Made by a program: the position numbers and the translations under genes. The notes below the pieces were generated by a model. It was not told the DNA's origin and searched no databases. It worked only from the letters and a program-made list of their open reading frames with translations. A stretch of DNA of 5,721 nucleotides from Propionibacteriaceae bacterium (GTDB taxonomy: Bacteria; Actinomycetota; Actinomycetes; Propionibacteriales; Propionibacteriaceae), in assembly GCA_030538175.1 (NCBI GenBank), contig JAUNUL010000198.1, forward strand, positions 1 through 5,721, written 5' to 3'. Position 1 is the first letter of the stretch. Every line of letters begins with the position of its first letter. Shown here piece by piece: positions 1 through 5,472 of the stretch.

Positions 1-576
1 GAAGGGGTGACCTGCTTCCTGCTCAGCGGCAACAGCCTGCGCTACATCTCCCAGACCGCGACGATGGCCCAAGCACTGCAGCCAAGTGTGGTCGTGCTCG
101 AGGACGTCGATCTGATCGCCGAGGATCGGGATTTCCACGGCCCGCAGCCACTGCTGTTCTCACTGCTCGACGCGATGGACGGGCTCGCGGGTGAGTCCGA
201 TGTGGCGTTCATCCTGACCACCAACCGCGCGGACCTGCTCGAGGAGGCCCTCAGCCAGCGACCGGGTCGCGTCGACCTCGCCCTCCACGTCCCGCTGCCG
301 GATGAGCGGGAGCGTCACGCGCTCCTGCGGTTGTACGCCCGGTCCCTGCCCGTGTCCGACGATGCGCTGGCCCGGGCGGCGATGGTCTCGCAGGGCGTCA
401 CCGCCTCGTTCTTCAAGGAGCTCGCCCGGCGTACGGTCCTGGTCGCCGCCGAGAGCGGGACCCAGGTGACCGATGAGGTGCTGGCCGGCGTACTGGACGA
501 GATGCTGTCGGATGCCGAGGCCCTCACTCGCACGCTGCTGGGCGGCCAACTGCACGACGAGGACCCCGACATGTGA
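1..576 (+). CDS. AAA+ family ATPase, 3' part (5' end outside window)
   Basis: The frame is open from base 1 (Glu-Gly-Val-Thr...) to TGA at 574-576, so the GTG at 7 is an internal codon, not a start. Seen: a Walker B strand VVVLED at bases 88-105, sensor-1 FILTTNR near 208-228, and the second region of homology [10 protein letters not shown] followed by LPDERER near 250-309, which carries the arginine-finger positions of classical AAA proteins. An alpha-helical lid domain follows. The Walker A P-loop must lie upstream of the window. The Walker B acidic pair is Glu-Asp instead of the usual Asp-Glu, an arrangement I recall from Bcs1-type AAA proteins. The tail after about base 500 is short and acidic, with no protease domain, so this is not FtsH. 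Its substrate and partners cannot be read from this piece. It lies upstream of accD5 in the same direction, but a separate promoter seems to serve accD5. Confidence 0.85.
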   Translation, partial: EGVTCFLLSGNSLRYISQTATMAQALQPSVVVLEDVDLIAEDRDFHGPQPLLFSLLDAMDGLAGESDVAFILTTNRADLLEEALSQRPGRVDLALHVPLPDERERHALLRLYARSLPVSDDALARAAMVSQGVTASFFKELARRTVLVAAESGTQVTDEVLAGVLDEMLSDAEALTRTLLGGQLHDEDPDM

Positions 577-590
577 TTTGTGTCCAGCCC

Positions 591-626
591 CCACGGGGGC
601 GGGACGCCGGGGCTAGGCTGCCGCTT
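591..626 (+). promoter_or_regulatory. Putative promoter of accD5, leaderless start
   Basis: A TANNNT box, TAGGCT, lies at 614-619 and is followed by exactly 7 bases before the ATG at 627. That spacing would put the transcription start on the A of the start codon. No Shine-Dalgarno sequence is found at normal distance. Seventeen bases upstream of the box is CCACGG (591-596), which does not resemble TTGACA but recurs at the same spacing before the DUF937 gene. The leaderless reading is inference from spacing; leaderless mRNAs are common in actinobacteria. Confidence 0.5.
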
Positions 627-2201
627 ATGGAGATCGACATCCACACGACCGCTGGAAAGCTCGCGGATCTCACCCGGCGCACCGACGAAGCTGTCCATGC
701 CGGGTCTGCCGCCGCCGTGGAGAAGCAGCACGCCAAGGGCAAGCTGACGGCCCGGGAGCGCATCGACCTGCTCCTGGACCCGGACAGTTTCGCCGAGCTG
801 GATGAGTTCGCCCGGCATCGCTCGACCGCCTTCGGGATGGAGAAGAAGCGGCCCTATGGCGACGGCGTGGTCACCGGTGTCGGCGCCATCAACGGGCGGC
901 CGGTGTGTGTGTTCTCCCAGGACGTCACGGTGTTCGGTGGCTCGCTGGGCCAGGTCTATGGCGAGAAGATCGTGAAGATCATCGACTTCGCGCTGAAGAC
1001 CGGCTGCCCGATCATCGGCATCAACGAGGGCGGCGGCGCCCGCATCCAGGAGGGCGTGGTCTCCCTCGGTCTCTATGGCGAGATCTTCAAGCGCAACACG
1101 ATCGCCTCGGGCGTCATCCCGCAGATCTCGCTGATCATGGGCGCGGCGGCTGGCGGCCACGTCTATTCCCCGGCACTCACCGACTTCGTCGTCATGGTCG
1201 ACCAGACGTCCCAGATGTTCATCACCGGTCCTGACGTCATCAAGACCGTGACCGGTGAGGACGTGTCGATGGAGGAGCTCGGTGGCGGTCGGACGCACAA
1301 CACGAAGTCCGGCAACTCGCACTATCTCGCGGCCGACGAGGAGGACGCGATCGAATATGTGCGGGAGCTGTTGAGCTATCTGCCCCAGAACAACCTCGAG
1401 GATCCGCCGCTGTTCGGCGACGACGAGGACGATCTGAAGGTCACCGATCATGACCGGCTGCTCGACACCCTGATCCCGGATTCGCCGAACCAGCCCTATG
1501 ACATGAAGTCCGTGATCACGGGTGTGCTGGATGACGGTGAGTTCCTGGAGACCTCGCCGCTGTTCGCGCCAAACATGGTGACCGGTTTCGGCCGCGTCGA
1601 GGGTCGCTCGATCGGCATCGTCGCGAACCAGCCGATGCACTTCGCCGGCTGCCTGGACATCGATGCCTCCGAGAAGGCCGCCCGCTTCGTCCGCACGTGC
1701 GATGCCTTCAACATCCCGGTGCTCACGTTCGTCGACGTGCCCGGCTTCCTGCCCGGGGTCGACCAGGAGCATGCGGGCATCATCCGTCGTGGCGCGAAAC
1801 TGATTTATGCGTACGCCGAAGCGACCGTCCCGCTCGTCACCGTGATCACCCGCAAGGCCTATGGCGGGGCCTATGACGTGATGGGGTCCAAGCACCTTGG
1901 CGCGGATGTGAACCTCGCCTGGCCGACCGCTCAGATCGCCGTGATGGGTGCCCAGGGCGCGGTGAACATCCTCTATCGCAAGGAGCTCGCGGCCGCCTCG
2001 GATCCCGACGCCGAGCGGGCCCGGTTGATCCAGGCCTATGACGATGAGTTGGCGAATCCCTATGTGGCGGCTGAGCGTGGCTACATCGATCAGGTGATCT
2101 ATCCGCACCAGACGCGGTACGAGATCATCCGCATGCTGCGGCTCCTGCGCACCAAGCGACAGTCCCTGCCGCCCAAGAAGCACGGCAACATTCCCCTGTG
2201 A
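627..2201 (+). CDS. accD5: Acyl-CoA (propionyl-CoA) carboxylase beta subunit, carboxyltransferase
   Basis: This 524-residue protein is a full-length carboxyltransferase of the PccB/AccD family. It moves the carboxyl group from carboxybiotin on the alpha chain to an acyl-CoA, giving methylmalonyl-CoA or malonyl-CoA in the cytoplasm. Seen: the N-terminal [11 protein letters not shown] and [18 protein letters not shown] segments; the first oxyanion site [11 protein letters not shown] (residues 172-182); [16 protein letters not shown]; the linker [22 protein letters not shown] (369-377); the second oxyanion site GGAYDVMG (413-420); and the terminal KKHGNIPL. From memory, [11 protein letters not shown] and the linker match Mycobacterium AccD5 closely. 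Asp417 aligns with the residue known as Asp422 in Streptomyces PccB, which favours propionyl-CoA; this suggests propionyl-CoA activity but does not prove it. The ATG at 627 is chosen because homologs begin about there; an in-frame GTG at 573 would add non-homologous residues and overlap the upstream gene. The next gene encodes the matching epsilon subunit. The biotinylated alpha subunit is not in the window. Confidence 0.96.
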   Translation: MEIDIHTTAGKLADLTRRTDEAVHAGSAAAVEKQHAKGKLTARERIDLLLDPDSFAELDEFARHRSTAFGMEKKRPYGDGVVTGVGAINGRPVCVFSQDVTVFGGSLGQVYGEKIVKIIDFALKTGCPIIGINEGGGARIQEGVVSLGLYGEIFKRNTIASGVIPQISLIMGAAAGGHVYSPALTDFVVMVDQTSQMFITGPDVIKTVTGEDVSMEELGGGRTHNTKSGNSHYLAADEEDAIEYVRELLSYLPQNNLEDPPLFGDDEDDLKVTDHDRLLDTLIPDSPNQPYDMKSVITGVLDDGEFLETSPLFAPNMVTGFGRVEGRSIGIVANQPMHFAGCLDIDASEKAARFVRTCDAFNIPVLTFVDVPGFLPGVDQEHAGIIRRGAKLIYAYAEATVPLVTVITRKAYGGAYDVMGSKHLGADVNLAWPTAQIAVMGAQGAVNILYRKELAAASDPDAERARLIQAYDDELANPYVAAERGYIDQVIYPHQTRYEIIRMLRLLRTKRQSLPPKKHGNIPL

Positions 2202-2223
2202 GCGTGCAAAGAGGGAGGGCGCG

Positions 2224-2454
2224 ATGAGCGATCAGACCCAACAACCACCGGTGGTGACCGTCGTGGCGGGCTCCCCCACCCCGGAGGAGCTGGCAGCGAT
2301 CATCACGGTGGTGACCGCTGCCGCAGCCGGCGACGGCCCTGCCGAGGAGCGTCGCTCGGACCGTCCGCGGGTGGGCGGTTGGCGCTCGTACACGCGGACC
2401 CTGCGAGGGGCGGCCTACCCGGGGCCCGGGGCGTGGCGGGACATCGACCACTAG
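2224..2454 (+). CDS. accE: Acyl-CoA carboxylase epsilon subunit
   Basis: A 76-residue protein with the two signatures of the actinobacterial ACC epsilon family (PF13822). Near the N terminus is VVAGSPTPEELAAIITVV (residues 13-30), which forms a helix; at the C terminus is the WRSYTRTLRG...PGPGAW block (residues 53-71). In mycobacteria and Streptomyces this small subunit binds the alpha/beta carboxylase and raises its activity or stabilises the complex. The start is supported by a strong purine-rich ribosome binding site, GAGGGAGGG, just upstream. It begins 22 bp after the accD5 stop, so the two genes are almost certainly cotranscribed. The middle (residues 31-52) is a variable linker, as usual for the family. 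The gene is easy to miss by size, but family membership is clear from motif order and position. Confidence 0.92.
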   Translation: MSDQTQQPPVVTVVAGSPTPEELAAIITVVTAAAAGDGPAEERRSDRPRVGGWRSYTRTLRGAAYPGPGAWRDIDH

Positions 2455-2460
2455 GCCCGC

Positions 2461-2489
2461 CCACGGAGCTTGTGGTGATTCGCTAACGT
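2461..2489 (+). promoter_or_regulatory. Putative promoter in front of the DUF937 gene
   Basis: In the 83-bp gap after accE, TAACGT (2484-2489) fits TANNNT. CCACGG (2461-2466) lies 17 bases upstream of it, the same hexamer and spacing as before accD5. The box is flanked by two copies of ATTCGC (2478-2483 and 2490-2495). Transcription from here would leave a leader of about 40 bases containing a small hairpin, CCAGC/GCTGG (2501-2518), ahead of the AAAGGAG ribosome binding site at 2526-2532. This would let DUF937-maf be expressed apart from accD5-accE. Inferred from sequence only. Confidence 0.35.
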
Positions 2490-2537
2490 ATTCGCCAGTG
2501 CCAGCTATCCGATGCTGGGACAGCGAAAGGAGTCGCC

Positions 2538-3329
2538 GTGGACGCGGTGCAGGAGATTCTCAGCTCCATCCCCTTCGGCCAGCTCGCCCGTCAGGTGGGC
2601 ACCGATCCGGCCACAGCCGAACAGATGGCCCGGCAGCTCATCCCAGCCCTCATCGGCGGCATGTCGGCCAACGCCGATGACGCCGCTGGTGCACAGTCGC
2701 TGGCCGCTGCCCTCAACGACCACGCCGGCTCGACCCTCCTTGACGGTGGAGTCCAGATTGAGCAGGTCGACACCGAGGACGGCGACAAGATCGTCCAGAA
2801 CGTGTTCGGCGCGCACACCCCGCAGGTGACCCAGCGTCTCGGCGCCCAGTTGGCGGGCGGCAACAACGAGCTCGTGCAGAAGCTCATGCGTTACCTCGCC
2901 CCCATCGTCCTGGCCTATCTGGCCAAGAAGCTCACCGAGGGACGCGGCGGTGCCGCCGGTGGGGCCGGCCGTGGCAGCGGCAGCATCCTCGGCGACCTGC
3001 TCGACAGCTTCACCGGTGGTGCACAGTCCCAGGCCCGTCAGCAGCAGCGCACCCCGAGCCTGCCCGACATCCTGCTTGACATGCTCGGTGGCGGCGGAGC
3101 GTTTGGTGGCGGCCAGGCCCAGGCCCCGGCGCCGACCCAGCAGCGTGGCGACTTCCAGCGTCCCGCCCCGCAGGCCCCGGCTTCCGGCGGGGATGGCCGT
3201 GCCCCGCAGCAGATCCCGCTGGATGACCCGGAGCCCGCGCGTCCGGCCCAGCAGAGCGGTGGCGCTCTCGGCGGCGGTCTGCTCGGCGAGATCCTCGGCG
3301 GGCTTCTGGGCGGCGGCCGCCGCGCCTGA
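2538..3329 (+). CDS. DUF937 family protein with Gly/Pro/Gln-rich C-terminal tail
   Basis: This 263-residue protein has no signal peptide. Residues 1-135 look like a DUF937 (YidB-related) helical domain: an N-terminal helix ending [11 protein letters not shown], a helix [16 protein letters not shown], an N/D-rich turn, [11 protein letters not shown], and a last hydrophobic helix [14 protein letters not shown]. The function of DUF937 is not established. Residues 136-263 are low complexity, rich in Gly, Pro, Gln and Ala and probably disordered, with three spaced Leu/Gly motifs: [13 protein letters not shown] (149-161), [14 protein letters not shown] (174-187) and [17 protein letters not shown] (244-260). 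The GTG start at 2538 is set by AAAGGAG at 2526-2532, five bases away. The stop overlaps the maf start (TGATG), which suggests translational coupling. The gene sits between accE and maf, which are adjacent in mycobacteria, so it looks like an insertion into an old gene order or a lineage-specific retention. No role in carboxylase function can be claimed. Confidence 0.85.
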   Translation: MDAVQEILSSIPFGQLARQVGTDPATAEQMARQLIPALIGGMSANADDAAGAQSLAAALNDHAGSTLLDGGVQIEQVDTEDGDKIVQNVFGAHTPQVTQRLGAQLAGGNNELVQKLMRYLAPIVLAYLAKKLTEGRGGAAGGAGRGSGSILGDLLDSFTGGAQSQARQQQRTPSLPDILLDMLGGGGAFGGGQAQAPAPTQQRGDFQRPAPQAPASGGDGRAPQQIPLDDPEPARPAQQSGGALGGGLLGEILGGLLGGGRRA

Positions 3330-3946
3330 TGACCGCCCCTCTCCGGGTGGTGCTCGCCTCGGCTTCCCCGGCGCGTCTGCAGATCCTGCGGCGCGCCGGG
3401 ATCGAGCCGGAGGTGATCGTTTCCCACGTCGATGAAGACGCGGTCACCGCGATCCGACCCGTCATCCTGGCCGCCATGCTGGCGGAGTTGAAGGCCCAGA
3501 CCGTCAGCCAGCAGTTGGCCGGTCATGAGCCCGTGCTCGTGATCGGCTGCGACTCGGTCCTCGAGTTCGAGGGTGCGGCCTATGGCAAGCCCGCGTCAGC
3601 GGACGAGGCGATCGCCCGCTGGCAGGCCATGCGTGGTCGCACGGGCGTGCTGCACACCGGTCATCATGTGATCCTGCGCGACCGCGGCGTCCACCAGACG
3701 ACCGCCACCGGCTCCACCCTCGTGCGTTTCGCCGACCTGAGCGACGCCGAGATCCGGGCCTATGTGGCGACCGGCGAGCCACTCGTGGTGGCAGGCGCAT
3801 TCACGATCGACGGGCTCGGCGGGCCCTTCATCGCCGGCGTCGACGGCGACCCGCACAACGTCGTGGGGCTGAGCCTGCCCTTGCTGCGCAATCTGCTCAT
3901 CGAACTAGGGATTTCCTGGCCCCAACTGTGGTCGACGCCGAACTAG
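3329..3946 (+). CDS. maf: Maf family nucleoside triphosphate pyrophosphatase
   Basis: A 205-residue, full-length Maf/HAM1-type pyrophosphatase. The family hydrolyses certain nucleoside triphosphates (UTP, dTTP or modified nucleotides such as m7GTP, depending on subfamily) to the monophosphate and PPi, clearing non-canonical nucleotides; overproduction blocks septation in Bacillus. Seen: the N-terminal [12 protein letters not shown] (residues 9-20), GCDSVLEF with Asp75 at the expected catalytic position, GKP (86-88), [11 protein letters not shown] (101-111), and the C-terminal [11 protein letters not shown]...[14 protein letters not shown] (155-186). At the position where YhdE-type enzymes carry Gln and YceF-type carry Glu, this one has Asp161; I recall this as usual in actinobacterial Maf, so the substrate is not assigned. 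The ATG overlaps the DUF937 stop by one base and has no clear ribosome binding site, so translation is probably coupled. Its stop lies 4 bp from that of the convergent lipoprotein gene. Confidence 0.93.
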   Translation: MTAPLRVVLASASPARLQILRRAGIEPEVIVSHVDEDAVTAIRPVILAAMLAELKAQTVSQQLAGHEPVLVIGCDSVLEFEGAAYGKPASADEAIARWQAMRGRTGVLHTGHHVILRDRGVHQTTATGSTLVRFADLSDAEIRAYVATGEPLVVAGAFTIDGLGGPFIAGVDGDPHNVVGLSLPLLRNLLIELGISWPQLWSTPN

Positions 3947-3950
3947 CGGC

Positions 3951-4436
3951 TTATCGGTCACCGGCGGGCGCCCGGCGCAGTGTCAATGCTGACCCATCCG
4001 GGTGCGCTGTGAACGCGCCCGACCAGGCGTACCCCTCGAAAATCAGACCCTCCGCGCTCTCGGCGGTGACCCGGAATCCGCCGTCGGCGAGATGCTCACC
4101 CAGCCACGACCCGATCACCAGCCCATCTGGGGCCAGGAACGTCATGGTGACCATGTTCGGCTGATCGACCCGCAGCCCGAGTCGGGTGCTCTCGGGGATC
4201 GTGATCAACGCCGCTGGCCCGTGCTCGAAGCCCAACTCGCGCAGGCTGACACCGCCCGGGGGCACCGCGACGGCGCTCATCGAGGGGGTGGGCGGAGGCA
4301 CCGGAATCGGTCGCTGGCCCGAACAGCCGGCCAACGTCAGGACAACCACGAGCCAGAGGACCGGGGCACGGAACAGACGGAGCCGGTCGCCGCGCCAAGG
4401 GACGCGGTCGACTCGCGAGACGGCACGGCGACACAC
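3951..4436 (-). CDS. Small secreted lipoprotein of unknown function
   Basis: From GTG at 4436 this is a 161-residue protein; an in-frame GTG at 4445 would add three residues. Seen: an Arg-rich N terminus, a hydrophobic core VLWLVVVLTLAGC and a lipobox LAGC with the lipid-accepting Cys38, then a Pro/Ser-rich linker (IPVPPPTPS) and a soluble domain of about 105 residues. The domain includes SLRELGFEHGPAA, QPNMVTMTFLAPDG and EGYAWSGAF, and I do not recognise a characterised family. By its signal it should be an outer-face membrane lipoprotein. The 4436 start is preferred because TAGCGT at 4449-4444 lies exactly 7 bases before it and no ribosome binding site precedes either GTG. It is convergent with maf (4 bp between stops) and divergent from the prenyltransferase gene, sharing a tiny promoter region. 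An envelope role is inferred from the signal and neighbour only. Confidence 0.8.
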   Translation of the reverse strand: MCRRAVSRVDRVPWRGDRLRLFRAPVLWLVVVLTLAGCSGQRPIPVPPPTPSMSAVAVPPGGVSLRELGFEHGPAALITIPESTRLGLRVDQPNMVTMTFLAPDGLVIGSWLGEHLADGGFRVTAESAEGLIFEGYAWSGAFTAHPDGSALTLRRAPAGDR

Positions 4437-4443
4437 CCGGCCC

Positions 4444-4473
4444 ACGCTAGTCGGATAGCCTCAACATCGTCAT
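4444..4473 (-). promoter_or_regulatory. Putative promoter of the lipoprotein gene
   Basis: On the minus strand ATGACG (4473-4468) resembles a -35 TTGACA with the TGAC core kept. An 18-base spacer leads to TAGCGT (4449-4444), a TANNNT box, and 7 bases later is the GTG at 4436. The transcript would be leaderless. The -35-like box overlaps the start codon of the divergent gene. Inference from motif and spacing. Confidence 0.4.
4456..4471 (+). promoter_or_regulatory. Putative -10 of the prenyltransferase gene, near-leaderless
   Basis: TAGCCT (4456-4461) fits TANNNT and ends 10 bases before the ATG at 4472. A transcript starting 7 bases after the box would have a leader of only about 3 bases. No ribosome binding site is visible upstream of the ATG, and no recognisable -35 is seen. 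This box lies 6 bp from the minus-strand TAGCGT box, so the two promoters would be back to back. Confidence 0.4.
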
Positions 4474-5428
4474 GAGTACTGAACCGCAACACGCCCTGCC
4501 GAGCCGACAGATGCCGCCGAAGACCTATCTGCCGGCCTGGTTGCGCGCCATGCGCCCGCGGCAGTGGGTGAAGAACGTCCTGGTCTTCGCCGCGCCGATG
4601 ACCGCAGGGTTCCACACCCGCGGCAACGCGGACTATGTCGATGTTCTGATCAATACGCTGCTGGCCTTCGTGGCTTTCTCGCTGATCAGCGCCACGATCT
4701 ATCTGCTCAACGACGCCAAGGACGTGGCAGAGGACCGCCTCCACCCCAAGAAGCGATTCCGGCCGATCGCGGCAGGTGAGCTGAAGGTCAGCACGGCCTA
4801 TGTCCTGGCCGTCATCACCACGATCCTCAGCCTGAGCATCGGCTTCTTCACCGCACCCATGCTCGGCGTGGTGTTGATCGTCTATCTCGTGCTGCAACTG
4901 CTCTATACGCAATTCCTCAAGCACCAACCGATCATCGATTTGGCCATGGTGGCCTCGGGCTTCCTGTTGCGCATGATCGCCGGTGGCGTGGCCTCCGCGA
5001 TCGATATCTCCGCCTGGTTCCTGTTGGTGGCGGCATTCGGCTCGTTGTTCATGGTCTCCGGCAAGCGCTATTCGGAGATGGTCGTGCTGGGTTCCGATGC
5101 CGGGACGCGGAAGTCCCTGAAGGAATACACCGTTTCCTATCTGCGGTTCGCCTGGCATCTGTCCGCAGCGGTGACGCTGATGGCGTACTGCCTGTGGGCG
5201 ATCGGCGGCGGCGCCGCACCCGGCCAGCCGGCCCCCGCGGACGGATTGTGGGGCATGCCGTGGCTGGTCATCTCGATCATTCCGCTGACGATCGGACTGT
5301 TGCAGTACGCCCTGGAAGTCGATCGTGGCGATGCGGGCGAGCCCGAGGATGTCGTGCTCAACCACCGGGCTCTGCAGATCATGGGCCTGCTGTGGCTGGT
5401 CACCCTGGCCTTGGGCATCTTCTTCTGA
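4472..5428 (+). CDS. ubiA: Polyprenyl (decaprenyl)-phosphate phosphoribosyltransferase, UbiA family
   Basis: A 318-residue membrane protein with about eight or nine hydrophobic segments, a normal size for UbiA-type prenyltransferases. The first Asp-rich motif is N80-D81-x-x-D84-x-x-x-D88, continuing RLHPKKRFRPIAAG (89-102). This wording, together with RAMRPRQWVKN (25-35), QPIIDLAMVASGFLLRMIAGG (152-172), SGKRYSE (196-202) and GEPEDVVLNHRALQ (289-302), matches from memory Mycobacterium Rv3806c. That enzyme transfers 5-phosphoribose from PRPP to decaprenyl phosphate (EC 2.4.2.45), the first step to the lipid-linked arabinose donor DPA made with DprE1/DprE2. Polyprenyl length and final use here are unknown; no DprE, galactan or arabinosyltransferase gene is in the window. 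The ATG start is the only sensible one, and no ribosome binding site precedes it. It is divergent from one lipoprotein gene and convergent with another. Confidence 0.9.
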   Translation: MSTEPQHALPSRQMPPKTYLPAWLRAMRPRQWVKNVLVFAAPMTAGFHTRGNADYVDVLINTLLAFVAFSLISATIYLLNDAKDVAEDRLHPKKRFRPIAAGELKVSTAYVLAVITTILSLSIGFFTAPMLGVVLIVYLVLQLLYTQFLKHQPIIDLAMVASGFLLRMIAGGVASAIDISAWFLLVAAFGSLFMVSGKRYSEMVVLGSDAGTRKSLKEYTVSYLRFAWHLSAAVTLMAYCLWAIGGGAAPGQPAPADGLWGMPWLVISIIPLTIGLLQYALEVDRGDAGEPEDVVLNHRALQIMGLLWLVTLALGIFF

Positions 5429-5440
5429 CCTGCACTCTTC

Positions 5441-5472
5441 GGGTCAGGGCCCATGTCACCGTGACTCAGCCC
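5441..5472. terminator. Weak inverted repeats between convergent genes
   Basis: In and around the 37-bp gap between the prenyltransferase stop and the LpqH-like gene stop are nested inverted repeats: GTCA-CCG-TGAC (5455-5465), enclosed by GGGC (5447-5450) and GCCC (5469-5472), with an alternative pairing of GGGTCA (5441-5446) to TGACTC (5462-5467) that includes one G-T pair. There is no T-run on either strand, so a factor-independent terminator is not proven; it is the only structured element available to separate the two convergent transcripts. Confidence 0.25.

Noticed and set aside
7..576. GTG at 7 as the true start of the AAA+ gene
   Set aside because: The frame is open to base 1 and the Walker A half of the domain is missing, so the gene must begin upstream.
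573..626. Upstream GTG start for accD5 at 573
   Set aside because: The extra 18 residues do not resemble homologs, the extension overlaps the AAA gene, and a promoter-like box lies inside it.
172..1200. Possible loss of catalytic residues in accD5 (GAAAGG in place of GPCAGG)
   Set aside because: The same wording is recalled in functional AccD5 proteins, and the oxyanion site uses backbone amides, so this is a subfamily trait.
315..2183. 622-codon open frame on the minus strand opposite accD5
   Set aside because: It is antisense to a clear carboxyltransferase gene and is Arg/His/Asp-rich with no recognisable domain. Long antisense frames are expected in GC-rich DNA.
2418..2431. Tandem CCCGGGG repeat near the end of accE
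   Set aside because: It encodes the conserved Pro-Gly-Pro-Gly of the epsilon subunit; explained by protein sequence.
2950..3435. Alternative-frame open reading frame overlapping the DUF937 tail and maf start
   Set aside because: Arg/Ser/Pro-rich shadow with no domain; the DUF937 frame has a ribosome binding site and continuous homology.
4337..5365. 342-codon open frame on the minus strand opposite the prenyltransferase gene
   Set aside because: It lies antisense to a well-supported membrane enzyme, is His/Gln/Asp-rich and has no family likeness; a compositional shadow.
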